Source: Stereum hirsutum FP-91666 SS1 | Lineage: Eukaryota; Basidiomycota; Agaricomycetes; Russulales; Stereaceae | Direction: 5' to 3' | Assembly: GCF_000264905.1 (NCBI RefSeq) | Contig: NW_006763154.1 | Span: forward strand, 429,125 to 493,124 | Length of the DNA: 64,000 nucleotides | In this document: piece after piece, positions 22,163 through 33,900 of the stretch | How the letters are laid out: each line of letters starts with the position of its first letter | Position numbering within the stretch: position 1 is the first letter of the stretch | Notes under the pieces: model-generated | Databases searched by the model: none | What the model saw: the letters and a program-made list of their open reading frames with translations, nothing else | Told to the model about the DNA's origin: nothing | Translations under genes and position numbers: made by a program

Positions 22163-23139
22163 TGCGGTTTCGTGTGGTGTTCGGTTGCGGGTGGGCGTTC
22201 GTGGAGGGCATGGGAGGGTAGATAGCGAGGTTTATAGCGAGGAGGAAGGGGGCGATGCTCAAAGCATTCGACCTACGCGTCGAGTGCGAGCGGAAGCAGG
22301 GTCGGACGTTGTGCACGCTGGCTATGAGCGCTCAGTATGCGCATTGTTTGTGCGTTCTTGGTGGTCGTGTTCATTGATTCTTCGTCTCAGAGAACTGCGC
22401 CTGTTCTAGGAAGACAGACTACCGACTTCACGCTGAGGTTAGTGCTGGGTACCAGGGAAAAATCTAAGTGAGGGCGTGGATCTGGTGGCCGAGAAGGAGA
22501 AGTCAAAGCGAAGCGAAGCAGAGATTCAGGGGAGGCTGTTGGAAATCAGCTTGTGCAGCTCGACGTTGCGAGACTTTTCGCGAGGTTTCCACGGTCAGGC
22601 TGAGTCAGCTGCGCCACCCGGCTCCGCCACTTTCAGTACATTGTAGAATATTCTAGTATAATTTGTACAGTAGTATAAATACATGAAGAGTTTACCTGTG
22701 TAGGGCATCGGTTTGCCCTAACACAAGCCAGCCTCACAGCTCAGTGTGATTGCAAGCCCTCTCTGATTTCTCGTGCTTTTCTCACTCGCTCACGAAAATC
22801 CAACAGAGGCAACAGAACGCAATAAATGTTCCGGGACTCGGAGAGCTATCGATGCAGACCCCAAGTGCTTGAGACTCTCCAGACTCTCCAACGATGACGA
22901 AAGGCTTCCGTCAAAGAACAAATGTGAGAGAGACGAAAGCGAAAAAAAAGCGAGAGTTTCTGGAGATCGGAGGTTATATGTTTTACTAGTGCTTTGGACA
23001 TAGATACCGCCATGACATGCGCCATCGAGGAACAGCCCAGACAAGGACTCGGTCGAGAGAGGGCAAAGAGAGGGTTGAGAGCGTCGGAAAAGGACCGGTA
23101 GTTCCCGTCTCCATCAACGGAACGACAACCACGTGGCAC
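22163..23139. other. Intergenic, nothing recognised
   Basis: Likely the former promoter side of LURP-one copy C, then unassigned sequence up to the first tRNA-like repeat. No structured RNA or gene was seen. Confidence 0.35.
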
Positions 23140-25333
23140 AAGTCAACTGTATTGTTCGCTCTGAAGGATCAGAGACAGATGCGCTACCGTTGCGCTATCG
23201 AGCTGTAGTTCCATAGCTCCCAGACAGATAACTGAGTAATGGCCCAGGATGTGAAACAAAGCAACCAGCATCCTAACACCGAGTCGTGGCAACCCTAAGC
23301 ACGATCAAAGGAAGAAGAAGAAAAAACCATGACCTTTAGGGATTATTAGCTCAACTCGGAGTCGAACCGAGACTTTCTGTCAATTGTAATAAGCACCTCA
23401 AAGAGCACAAGTGGAGGGAGAAGCTACCGTTGCGCCACCGGGCTGTAGTTCTATAGTTCCCAAGACAGATACCAAGGATGTGAAACAAAACAACCAGCAT
23501 CCAGCGAGTCGGAATGGCTCAAAGTAAGAAATACGAAAGACAATGGGGGAAAATGATAGCTTCGTTACACCTCCAGTAGCTCGCCCCGGATTCGAACCGA
23601 GATCTTCCTGCCAATCATTAAGCCCTTGACTCAAGCATTGGGGACAGACGCGCTACCGTTGCGCTATCGAGCTATGTCAATAGCAAGGCGACCTGCATGA
23701 TGGCTCACCTCTAGATGTAGATTCCTCCGTTTGGGGATGTGACCCAGAATCCAGATCAAAGCAAACGTACCCAAACCCCAAGCACGACCCACTCTGTCCC
23801 TCTGAAGCAAAAGAAAGGGAAGACAAAGAAACTAGAGCCATAAATATCAAAAATTGACCTGCACGCTCCATAGTTCGACTCGGAGTCGAACCGAGATCTT
23901 CCGTCAACAATTAGGTCAATTCCGATCCACAATAGAGGACGGACGCGCTACCGTTGCGCTATCGAGCTAGATGTCCTCTTTAGTGAAGTTGTGAACCAGT
24001 TGAGATGTTAGACCCGAACACAGAACAGAGCGATCACTGTGTTCCCGAGTCCCCGAGTCTGAGCACGCCGATTAAGAAGAGAGCGCTAGCAAGTCGTCAT
24101 GAGACCCCCACAGCCACGATAAAATGAGCACATATAGAGAACAGGAGGACGACTCAAGAGACTCGAGAGCTGCCATGGAGGTTGAGGACAAGTCGAGAGC
24201 AAGTCGGAGTTGAGAAGTTTTGTGAGCCACCACTGCCGGCCCGCCATCCGGCATCCCGAGCGGACCCGATTGAGGCGCTTGTTTTTTTTTACAACCACCA
24301 CCATCATTCGTGTTCTCTGCTGCTCTCTGCTGGGTTTTTGTAGGCGTTGTCGAAGTACTGCGTTTTTATCCTCGAACGACTCCATTCGCACCTCTAGATA
24401 GAAGGGTCTCGCATAAGTCTATCCATACACACTGTCTCTACCCCATGGAGTCTCCGAACTCGAACCCGCGACCTCCGAGTTGAAGACCTAAGTTCTTGAC
24501 AGATCGTGGATCTCTCTCTCATCTTGTCCAACCATTCAAATGGAACGGTCGTTCGCAGATTCTTCTTTCACTTCAATACTTACAGAGTTATAGAGGCTCT
24601 CCTCGAGCCGATTGGTGGGATAGCCGAGGATAGCCGCGTCATCGAGGGATCCTCGTTATGATCACTGCTCGCTTTGACACTGGCCCGAAATGGCCGCTCG
24701 GGAGTTGATGTGGACATGTTGTGTTTTGTTGCTATAGCTTGACTCTTATAGTCGGGATCGAATATTGGACGATGAATATTGATTGCTTGAGATACTTGAC
24801 TGCTACTTGTCTAGTGCTTCAGTCCTGCGCATACTCTGGACGACTGGAAAGTGTGACACTCATATGATACTTGTTCTTCCATGACTCTGAGCGTTCTGGT
24901 CCGGGTGTGATGGTTAGGTCAAGGTTGAAGTATGCGAAAAAAAGAGTCGCAGCTCGATGTGACGGACGGCTGCCATCCGCATCATCATCTTCTCGCTGGC
25001 ATTGTCCTACTCCCGGCGAACGATCCCCATATACGCCCATCATCAAGCTCGCTCTCCCCCTTTCTCCTCTTTCTCCTCTCGCCCCCTGTCCTCTGTCCTC
25101 TGTCCTCTGGTCTGGGCCACACACCACATGATGACGTTCGCAGTGCTCCGCGCGCTGGAGACCATCATCGGCGAAGCCAGCAACGACATCGAACGTGTCT
25201 ATTCCTCTACCCAAGTCCCTGCCAACCCGCACTCCTCCTCCGCCTCGCCCTCCTCCTGCCCGCCCAGTTCCTTCTCCCTCTCCTCCGGCACATCTTACGA
25301 TGCAGACAGAGATCGAGACTGGGAGCTCGAGTC
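23140..25333. repeat. Segmental duplication, copy A
   Basis: This block is a diverged direct copy of 32580-35431. Shared landmarks in the same order are tRNA-like unit borders with TGTATTGTTCGCTCTGAAGG (about 23149), the spacer CCTGCATGATGG...CCTCCGTTTGGGGATGTG (about 23690), GAGAGCGCTAGCAA (about 24081), GGATCCTCGTTATGATCA (about 24648), GTGACGGACGGCTG (about 24958) and the first codons of an O-methyltransferase (25131). Homology stops abruptly near 25333. Copy A contains four tRNA-like units where copy B has six. Confidence 0.75.
23145..23968 (-). repeat. tRNA-derived SINE-like array, four units
   Basis: tRNA-like heads on the minus strand lie at 23145-23206 (3' part missing), 23348-23444, 23578-23673 and 23872-23968. 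Each typically reads AGCTCGATAGCGCAACGGTA (box A), a variable 45-60 nt middle in place of an anticodon loop, GGTTCGACTCC (box B) and TCGAGCT. Bodies between heads carry GTTGCTTTGTTTCACATCC and related sequence. The variable middle and the lack of a conserved anticodon or U33 argue for SINEs rather than working tRNAs. One copy with a tRNA intron cannot be excluded by eye. Confidence 0.7.
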
Positions 25334-25358
25334 GTCAAAATTTTGGTCTGCAAGTTGA
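25131..25358 (+). pseudogene. Truncated duplicate of the O-methyltransferase 5' end
   Basis: MTFAVLRALETIIGEA begins a 75-residue frame that is nearly the same as the start of the large methyltransferase at 35219 (MTFAVLRALQTIIGEA). Similarity ends at about 25333, where the duplication ends, and the frame then runs into unrelated sequence and a TGA at 25356-25358. The upstream 300 bp, including the presumed promoter, is also duplicated. It may be transcribed but cannot encode a methyltransferase. Confidence 0.7.
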
Positions 25359-25521
25359 GTGCGGATTCTACCGCATCGTACAATATCATGCGTTCAGTAT
25401 ACTAGGTGTACGTGATATTATGACAACTGTCGGTCCATGAATCTCAGAATCCTCTGTACGGGCAGTATCTCGGGTACGTATTCGGAGGAGGCAATGGTCG
25501 ATACAGATATGTAAGCTTAGA

Positions 25522-27876
25522 TTAGGAGCCGAAGGGATGCTTAAAGTGCACTATGACTACTCGCCCCCTACTTGTGCCAAAAACTATCTTGTTCTCGTAT
25601 ACCTTGAACTGGAATCCACCGAGACTTTGAGGTACATTACATACCCTCCCATGAGCTCTGTTTGTGATCCAACGTCCGAGTACCTGGAACTGATAAGTAT
25701 CGTCCACTCCGTCCTGATCGTTACTCCAAGTCAGGATATCGGGTTTCTCCGACACATTGAACGTCCCACAGTTAGAGCGTAGCTTAGATCCATCCGAGGA
25801 GAGGTGCAGCCGCTCGATTCTCTCAGAGGGCCATTTGACATCGATGCGCTGAAGCTGATTCTGGGTGTTGACATCAATGACGACTAAAGATCCGTCACTG
25901 CTAGAGGCGACTACTAAGTAGGATTCGTCGAGGGAAAATGCAAGGTCGTGTACCCAGTAGTTCGTTTTGAAACTTGGAAATTGAACGGGTTTGGAACCAG
26001 CGCCTGGCGAGAAGCAACAGATGGTGATAGCGTGGTCTGTGGCCCAGCAGGCTGCAAACGTAGCGCCACACGCGACAACAAAGACCTCAGTATGCCCAGG
26101 GTGGCGGAAGACGTGCTGAGGTCTTTGTTCCCATGTATGAGTAGAGTCTGTTTCATACACGGCTACCCAGCCACTTTGCATGCCAAGAGCAACATGTGCA
26201 CCGTTCCAGGAAAAGCACACCGAGTAGACGCCGCCTGAACGCTCCATGATGTGGCCACTGTGACGTCCCCACTCTTCACTAGGCCTGAACTTCACGACGC
26301 CGTGCTCCTCATAGTATGCCTCGCCTAGGTCATCGGGGCTCGTCCTGTACATCGACGCGGTGCCATCTTGATTTCCTGACAATAAGAGCGTGCCGTCTGG
26401 AGAGAATGCTAAGGCAAGGCCCCAGCAACGCGGGGGGTCGCCTTTCTGAGGAAGTGGTGGCAGCAGTGCCCCGCTGCTTGCATTCCAGACCAGAGTCTGG
26501 CGGTCGAAGCCGGTCGAAGCTACTCGTTTCCCGTCGGGAGAGAAGGCAACACTCTTGACTCTGGATCCGGAAATGTGGCTTGGCGGAGGTCGAAAGGTGA
26601 CGCGCTTGCCCAGGGTAGCATTCTCAGCATCCCATATGTTGATTACATTGTCCTGGCATGATACGAATCGACGGTCGTCACATGAATATGCAAGCAAGTT
26701 GACGGAGGAATGGCGTCCCTCGAAGACTTCCTGCAGAGTGCCTATGCCGTCACTGATATCCCATAGGCGGATGGTCGGGTCGTCGCAGTCAGTGATCAAG
26801 TTCGTGGATGCATGGCCGATAACAATTTGGTTTCCTTTCGCGGAGTAAGCTACGCTGACGGCATAGCCAATGTTGGGATACGTTCTGCTTCGCCATTTCG
26901 AACCCTCCTCGGGGCATAGACGGAAAACCACCACGCCGTCTTGAACTCGAAAGATGTAGACATCTGGACGGCCGCTGAATGAGCATGCTATAGTGTCACC
27001 TTCAGGAGACCATGCGATGGAAGTGATGCCGCGGCTTGAGAGGCTGGACTGGAACGGAGTACGAATGGTGGGCCGATCGAAACTGTAGATCATCACGCTG
27101 CACTCTGTAGTTCCAACCGCAACGTCGGATCCATTTGGCGCGATTGCTAGACAACTAATTGCCGCATCGCTGTGACTCGTAGATTGTTTGGACGCTGAGA
27201 TAGAGATGCCAGACTCGGACCGTGCATTGTGAGGCACGATCAATGGATGAAAACCCAACGCGGTTGGGCGAGTCGGAGACGCTGTGGCGTCGGAGGATGT
27301 GTCGCGCCCGAACATTTTCTCTAAGCGTAGAGTGTGATTATTGTCATCCACCGTGGCAACACGATCTCCAAGACTAGAAAATGCCACCAAAGAACATTTT
27401 CGCCCTAGCTCTCTCTCTTGGAAAGATCCCCGGTTGATCTCCCATACACGAATGACGCCATCCTCGGAACCCGATTGAAGAAGACCATGTTCAGAGGTGA
27501 CTGCAACGGATAAGACCTTGGTGGAATGGTTATCCAATGTAGACCGAACGCCTCCAGTGGACAAATCCCAAAGGGTAAGACCCCCATCCGCGGTACCGCA
27601 GGCCAAAACGGCGGAGTCCCATGAGATTGCCATGCACAATACATCCTGGTTTGCGTTGATGGAACGAAGACGATAGTCCCACTCGTCCCCGATTCCGGAC
27701 AGAACATTTGCTTCTCCGGCTATGTCGTTGTAGAAGTTCTGGTATATGAGCGTTTTTTTGGGTGTAAACGGGAGAGCTGATATGTAGACTTGTAAGGCCG
27801 AGTCGTGGATCGCGTCATAGAAATCGAACACTAAGCGTTCAGCGTCCGCTAGAAGAACCAGCAGAGGGTCATTCTC
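25522..27876 (-). CDS. WD40 C-terminal part of a NACHT-WD40 (NLR-like) gene
   Basis: An intronless minus-strand frame of about 785 codons begins, just inside the breakpoint, ENDPLLVLLADAERLVFDFY and ALPFTPKKTLIY, the segment that joins the helical domain to the propeller in basidiomycete NACHT-WD40 proteins. Roughly twelve WD40-type blades follow (for example CGTADGGLTLWDL, SGSEDGVIRVWEI, SPDGKRVASTGFDRQTLVWN, SPDGTLLLSGNQDGTASMY). The WD40 propeller in this family is the presumed ligand sensor of an innate-immunity or self/non-self NLR. The upstream NACHT centre that should precede it lies inverted at 27877-29282, so the coding sequence is cut off at its 5' side. The first Met (27831, a GTG) is not a believable start. 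Confidence 0.85.
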   Translation of the reverse strand, partial: ENDPLLVLLADAERLVFDFYDAIHDSALQVYISALPFTPKKTLIYQNFYNDIAGEANVLSGIGDEWDYRLRSINANQDVLCMAISWDSAVLACGTADGGLTLWDLSTGGVRSTLDNHSTKVLSVAVTSEHGLLQSGSEDGVIRVWEINRGSFQERELGRKCSLVAFSSLGDRVATVDDNNHTLRLEKMFGRDTSSDATASPTRPTALGFHPLIVPHNARSESGISISASKQSTSHSDAAISCLAIAPNGSDVAVGTTECSVMIYSFDRPTIRTPFQSSLSSRGITSIAWSPEGDTIACSFSGRPDVYIFRVQDGVVVFRLCPEEGSKWRSRTYPNIGYAVSVAYSAKGNQIVIGHASTNLITDCDDPTIRLWDISDGIGTLQEVFEGRHSSVNLLAYSCDDRRFVSCQDNVINIWDAENATLGKRVTFRPPPSHISGSRVKSVAFSPDGKRVASTGFDRQTLVWNASSGALLPPLPQKGDPPRCWGLALAFSPDGTLLLSGNQDGTASMYRTSPDDLGEAYYEEHGVVKFRPSEEWGRHSGHIMERSGGVYSVCFSWNGAHVALGMQSGWVAVYETDSTHTWEQRPQHVFRHPGHTEVFVVACGATFAACWATDHAITICCFSPGAGSKPVQFPSFKTNYWVHDLAFSLDESYLVVASSSDGSLVVIDVNTQNQLQRIDVKWPSERIERLHLSSDGSKLRSNCGTFNVSEKPDILTWSNDQDGVDDTYQFQVLGRWITNRAHGRVCNVPQSLGGFQFKVYENKIVFGTSRGRVVIVHFKHPFGS

Positions 27877-29282
27877 TTGGCATACCCGAATATGGGGAGA
27901 AACTCATCGACGTTCTCGCGAAGCCTCTTGCGAGTTCCGGGGCACTTGAAACCCAGCTCCGAACACTCATTGTCGAACCTATGAACAAGGCGAGCATATC
28001 TATAGAGCGTCCAGGACCACATGTCATCATCATAGACGCACTCGACGAATGCACCGATAACGAACTGTTCTCCTCTCCCATACTCGGTGCTCTACTGGAC
28101 CATTTCAAAGCCTTTCGTCAATTGGGGCTCAAATTCTTCGTGACCAGCCGCCCTGTGAGTGGGATCGTCTCCACCTTCAATAGGGCGGATACAAGTTCGT
28201 ATCGGGATATTCTTTACCTTCACGACATGAATCCGACGACCGTCGACCGCGACATCAGAGCATACGTCACGTATACTCTTCAGGTCATGGCGCGAAATCG
28301 CCAGGGCCACGTTCCTCCGTCCTTCCCGGATGATGAAGTTGTTGAGTCGATTGTCAAAGCGTCTGGTCAGCTATTCATATTTGCTGCGACCATCTGCAAA
28401 TTCATCGCGGACTCCAGCTATCAGAGTCCTGCTCATATTATGCATCAATTCACCACTACTTCTCCGACTACACCCCATGTAGAAAGGATCATCCGCTTCG
28501 AGGAGCTCGGTCGCCTGTATCAGTTGGTCTTTAAGGACGCATTTCGAGGGGAGGCGGATCGCAATAACGATAGAGCAAAATCCCGCCTTCGTCTCGTCAT
28601 CGCCGCAATAGTGCTCGTATTCACCCCTCTTCCGAAGGACGACCTGGCAGAGTTGCTGGGGAGTGAGTATACACCTTCTGTCATTCAGATGCTGCTCACC
28701 CATATGCATTCTGTAATCCATGTACCAGAGGACGACACCAGACCTATCCGCCCTCTCCACGCCTCGTTTGGTGACCACATCACCACAAAGAGGGAAAGCA
28801 CCACACCTGATGACATCAATGACTATTTCTACGTACACCCTCCGACGTATCACGCCTACCTTGCCGACTTCTGCTTTCGCGTCATGGAAAACCATTTGGT
28901 ACGCGCGAATATATGCGGTCTGCCACGAAACGAGGACTACGTCGCCATCAGCAATCTCGCCGAGTGTCGCAAACGGACCCTCACTCGCGCTTTGGAGTAT
29001 GCATGCTGCCATTGGGGTGACCATCTGGTAGCCGCTTTGAACGTTGGCGAAACACTGGCAGGAGGAGAGGAACATATACAGACCGTGATAGGTGGAGCCC
29101 GGAAATTCGCCACCGTACGCTTGCTCCGGTGGATCGACATTCTTAGCGTCATACAGGAGTTGGATAAAGCGGCCCCGATGTTGATGAAAGCAAGAGAATC
29201 CCTTACAGTAAGTTAGATGAATTCTGCTATACTTGCTTTGTCTGACATCATACTGCATCACTTGAAGAGACATTTGACTTCG
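27877..29282 (+). pseudogene. Inverted central NACHT segment of the same NLR-like gene
   Basis: The plus strand encodes GIPEYGEKLIDVLAKPLASS, the Walker B HVIIIDALDECTD, the sensor FFVTSRPVSG, a winged-helix stretch VLVFTPLPKDDLAELLG and PLHASFGD...TYHAYLADFC, down to LMKARESLT at 29207. A normal 60-bp intron (GTAAGT...AAG, 29208-29267) and RHLTS follow. This is exactly the piece missing between the P-loop exon and the WD40 part on the minus strand. If 27877-29282 is flipped, ...SIAYQL joins in frame to LGIPEYGEKL, and RHLTS joins in frame to ENDPLLVLL. Both neighbours lie on the opposite strand, so the segment is an internal inversion of one gene; as it stands it has no promoter or start of its own. 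Confidence 0.85.
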
Positions 29283-30331
29283 GAAGCTGGTAGGCGATAG
29301 AGGGGAATATGCGCTTGATATCTCGGGTCTCGTCGAAATCGCGAGAGCAGAAAAAGCCAGCACGAAACAATCCCTTATCGCGTGTGTAGTCCGCTAGGCT
29401 AATTGAGATGGTTGTCTTGCCCGTGCCAGCCATCCCGTTTAACCAGAAGATGCGGTGGTCTTCTGGATCACTGATCCAGAGTTTCAGCTTTCCGAGTACC
29501 TCTGCACGGGTGTCTCCAAAGCACTTCGTCCGGCTCTCGATCGCCTTCTCGAACATCGCCAGACTGCTGTACGGAAGTTTGTCAAGTCGTTGAGCGTCCG
29601 CTGGCATCCAATTTGTAAGTAGGACTCGCAGCTCGTGGTTGCATTAGTGAACCTACCCAGCTCCTGGCAAAGGAAGATTTGTTCGGTTACAAAGTTAGCT
29701 TGTGGATATGGAATCGTTGTGTTCACCTTCAAGTACACATGGTCTTGCTGCTGCAACCCTAGCTGATAGTCTGCAATGGCGACCCTAATCTGATTCACGC
29801 AGTCCTCGAGGCGGGCATTGTTATCTGCACTATTGGCAAGCCGCATTAACATCCCTTGCTTGTGTAGTCGTCTCAGCTCTTGCGCAATTTCTCCCAAGCG
29901 CCTGTGCAAGTCCAATACTGGAGGTTAGATTGCTACTGTGGATTGGGACGGTATTGTTAGCTTGCCTTTGCACTTGCCCTCTTCGTTCCTCCTCGCATCG
30001 ATCGTCTCCCGGAATAGGTTTGTTGAACTGGATTTCGAGGCGTAAGAGCCTTTGGTTGATATCTGCATGTTTCTCCTTGTTTTCCGCGGTTTCCTTGAGA
30101 ACGGTGACAGTAAGCGCAGTCCCACCTAAGCAGAACCGATTCAACAACATCGACGCTTACATCCACAATCTTCAGAATCTCGATGAGCGCCAAAACCGGT
30201 GCCTTTGCCACGGGAAAGGCCTCGGTCGCTATACCACCAAACTTCAGAGCGATCTTGAACCAGCTATAGATTTGATGGATGCAGCTAGTAGGTGCAGACT
30301 CGGAGTCATCTTCAATTCTAGAGTCACTCAT
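29283..30331 (-). pseudogene. N-terminal and P-loop part of the NLR-like gene
   Basis: The minus strand starts MSDSRIEDDSESAPTS (30331), followed by a helical N-terminal domain (FKIALKFGGIATEAFPVAKA, then ETAENKEKHADINQRLLRLE, then RRLGEIAQELRRLHKQ). An intron at 29601-29656 leads to DAQRLDKLPYSSLAMFEKAI and the NACHT P-loop FWLNGMAGTGKTTISISLA, ending IKRIFPSIAYQL at the inversion breakpoint. The pieces at about 30161/30129 and 29940/29912 do not join in phase with any intron of normal size, which suggests extra small indels. The P-loop is intact, but the gene cannot make a complete NLR in this arrangement. Confidence 0.75.
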
Positions 30332-30964
30332 AGCGGGCGGTCTTGGAAAGAGGCAGGGACAGGATGGTATGATTAGCTGCAGAGAGACGATGGTTGCAGG
30401 TGGGAGCGAGGAGCAAACCTATATCTGTTGCACTGAGTTGATATAGATAATCTAAAATACCTTGCGCTCATGTAGACATGATAAATGATGTACTCACATG
30501 CCCTCTTCCTGCGCGCACTGCTCCTTGGGATAACCTCCATCTGGCCTCTGCCCTGCCTGGTTATCTTCGACGTGGTCGCTCGTAGCTTCCCTGCCACCAT
30601 TTTAAGGCTCTGCCAAATTTGGTTCAGCCTTGAACTCATCACGCTTATGTGTATGTGCGCTTCGCCCGATGATTCCTTCTCCAAGACGCCCCACAATTCC
30701 CTCTTCAAGACGCCCCACAATTCCCTCCGATGATACGATGCTAGGCAGTGAAGGGTCTCTGTTACGTCTTGAACTGCGCCTTAGAGGTCCGGCAACGAGG
30801 AATCCCACCTACAAGGAGATGCGAAACACAAAAAAATCAGTGCACATCCACATCGATATCAGCAATCGTCAACTGCTGTGGCTGGCTCGGGTGTGTAAGG
30901 CTGGCGACTGATGCCATACCCTGCCATGCACACCACAGTTTTCTATGGTGTACATACTACCGTA
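30332..30964. other. Spacer between NLR-like gene and repeat array
   Basis: Probably the NLR promoter side. It includes a 24-bp tandem duplication (GACGCCCCACAATTCCCTC core) at about 30683-30729. No gene was recognised. Confidence 0.35.
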
Positions 30965-33900
30965 CGGGGAGAGACGCGCTCCAATTGCGCTATTGAGCTA
31001 TTCTTCTGCATCTCTCAAGATGGATAGGTTGGTCATACCCCGGGCCCAGGACGCAGAACAACAGAGAAGCCCCGAGTGTGAGCCACTCTTTCCATCCAAA
31101 GCAAGAAAAAAGGAAGACAAAGGAGATGCACATCAGCGTCAACATAAAAAGTTCCCAGGACCGTCCCGGGTATACATAGTGCGACTCGGAGTCGAACCGA
31201 GAACTTCTCTCCACCCATATAAGACAACTGGGACACGATCCAAAGTGGGAGAGACGCGCTACCGTTGCGCTACCGAGCTATATCTAATGGCAAGGAGACC
31301 TCCACGATGAATCACTTCTGGGCACATTTCTCCTAGAGCCCTGGACGCAAAATAAAGAAGCATGCAGGCGACAACTAATTCCGAATTGTGATAGTCTATG
31401 CTTAAAGGCAGGCAAGGAAAGGCGAAGGGAAAAGAAAGACCCAATGGCAGTCGTAGCTCGACCCGGACTCGAACCGAGATATCTCTATCAGCTGTCAATG
31501 TGTCATTTGTTTGCACAAGCAGAGATGGACTGTAACACGCTACCATTGCGCTATCGTGACAATAACTGGATTATGGGGCCTATGTAGATGAGAACACAGA
31601 ACAAAGCAGCGTGCAGGAGAGCCCCAAGTCCGAGCCCCAAGTCCGTCCAACGCGAGAGAAAGGGAGGAGAAAGGCGAAGACCAGCATAGGCTTGGCAAAA
31701 AAAATTGTACGGTCTGAGGAACAGGCACGTTACATACTATAGCTCGACTCGGAGTCGAACCGAGATCTTCCATCAACCATATTATAAGGTCCATATCAAT
31801 CAAAGATCGGGAACGGATACGCTACCGTTGCGCTATCGAGCTATAGTTACTTATAGCTTGACTGCCTGCATGAAAGACCACTTCCGATCGCATTTTCCCC
31901 AGAGTCAGAGTCAGGACGTAGAACAGAGCGACCTGCATCCAAACCCCGAATCGGGTCACCCTGACATTAAGTGCGATAGGCGAAGGGAAAGGAACATATA
32001 GACACAATCGATAGTAGCTCGACTCGGAGTCGAACCCAGAACTATCTGTAGACCATAAGTCCTTGACTCAAGCACTGTTGGGGACAGACGCGGTACCATC
32101 ACGCTACCGAGCTATTAATTCTTCCACGTCTCTCAATATGGATAGGTTGGTCATACCCCAGGACGCAGAATAAAGCAGCCCATAGACAATTCCCGAGTCT
32201 GAGCCCCTCTGTCCGTCCGAAGCAAGAAAAATCCAAAGTAAGACAGAGGAACTGCGAGCATGAATAAAAAAATAAAAATCAAAAGTGATCGTAAACTGAT
32301 GGACATACATAGCTCGACCGAGATCTTCCCGTCAGCCATTTTCTGAAAACTGATAGACGGAGCAAGTGGACGCGGATGCGCTATCGAGCTATGACTACTT
32401 ATAGCCAGATGTCTCCTCTGTAATGTAATGGACCAGTCCAGATCTGAGAAATCTGATCACAGAAGAAGGCGAATCCCCGAGTACTTTATGAGCCACTCCA
32501 CCCGTTCCAAGCAGGGCAAAGGAAAGACCGAGAACCATCAACACAAAAAGCGACGGTGTAGCTCGACTCGGAGTCGAACCGAGAACTTTCTGTCAACTGT
32601 ATTGTTCGCTCTGAAGGATCAGAGATAGATGCGCTACCATTGCGCTATAGAGCTGTAGTTCCATAGCTCCCAAGACGAATAAGCGAGCAATGGCCCAGAG
32701 TGTGAAACAACGCAACCAGCATCCTAACACCGAGTCGTGGCAACCCTAAGCACGATCAAAGAGGAAGAAGAAAAAAAATTGCCGTGCGGACTATTAGCTC
32801 GACTCGGAGTCGAACCGAGAACTTTCTGTCAACTGTATTATTTGCTCTAGAAGATCAGAGATAGATGCGCTACCGTTGCGCTATCGAGCTATGTCTATAG
32901 CCCGATGTCCTTTGTGATGGACCCCTCAAGACCTCAGAAACAGGGACGCAGGACGAAACAGGGACGCAGGACGAAGCAGCGTACATGCAATCCGCGAGTC
33001 TGAGCCACTCTGCTGTTTATCCCAAGAAAGAGAGAGGGAAGACAAAGAAGATACAACGATGCGTGTAAAAAGGTGATAATGATATCCTGGAAGTAGCTCG
33101 CTCGGAGTCGAACCGAGATCCTTCTCTCCACCCATTGAAGACAACTGGGACGGTGATCAAAGTGGGAGAAACGCGCTACCGTTGCGCTATCGAGCTATGT
33201 CTATAGCCTGTTTTCCTTTTTCATGAGCCGGTGAAGATCTCAGAAACCCGAGCACAGAACGAAGCAACCCGTAGGAAATCCCCGAGTCTGAGCCACTCTG
33301 TCCCTCTGGATCAAAAGAAAGGGAAGAAAAAAGACCATGACAAAGAGAGTATTAGCCCGGACTCGGAGTCAAACCGAGATCTTCCGTCAACAATAACAAT
33401 CAAATCCACTCCGATCTATGTACAATAGAGAACAGACGCGCTACCGTTGCGCTATCGAGCTATGGTCAATACTATGCAAGGCGACCTGCATGATGGTTCA
33501 CCTCTAGATGTAGATTCCTCCGTTTGGGGATGTGACCCAGAATCCAGATCAAAGCAAACGTACCCAAACCCAAACCCCAAGCACGAGCCACTCTGTCCCT
33601 CTGAAGCAAAAGAAAGGGAAGGACAAAGAAACTACAGCCATAAATATCAAAAATTGACCTGCACGCTCCATAGCCCCACTCGGAGTCGAACCGAGATCCT
33701 TCTCTCCACCCACATAAGACAACTAGGACGCGATGCAAAGTGGGAGAGACGCTGCGTTATCGAGCTATGATTCTATAACTCCCAAGACGGATAGGTTGGC
33801 CATGGTGCAGGACGTAGAACAAAGCAGCCAGAACCGAAGCCCTTAATCTGAGCCACTCTTTCCTTCCAAGGCGAGAGAAAGGGAGGAGAAAGGTGAAGAC

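Noticed and set aside
23872..23968. Reading the tRNA-like units as functional tRNA genes
   Set aside because: Acceptor, D and T parts look right, but the middle is 45-60 nt of variable sequence, position 33 is not U in the copies folded, and no anticodon is shared. A tRNA search could still rescue a single copy.
27981..29216. Treating the plus-strand NACHT frame as an independent gene
   Set aside because: It has no P-loop and no credible start, and it fits exactly between the two minus-strand flanks of one NLR-like gene.
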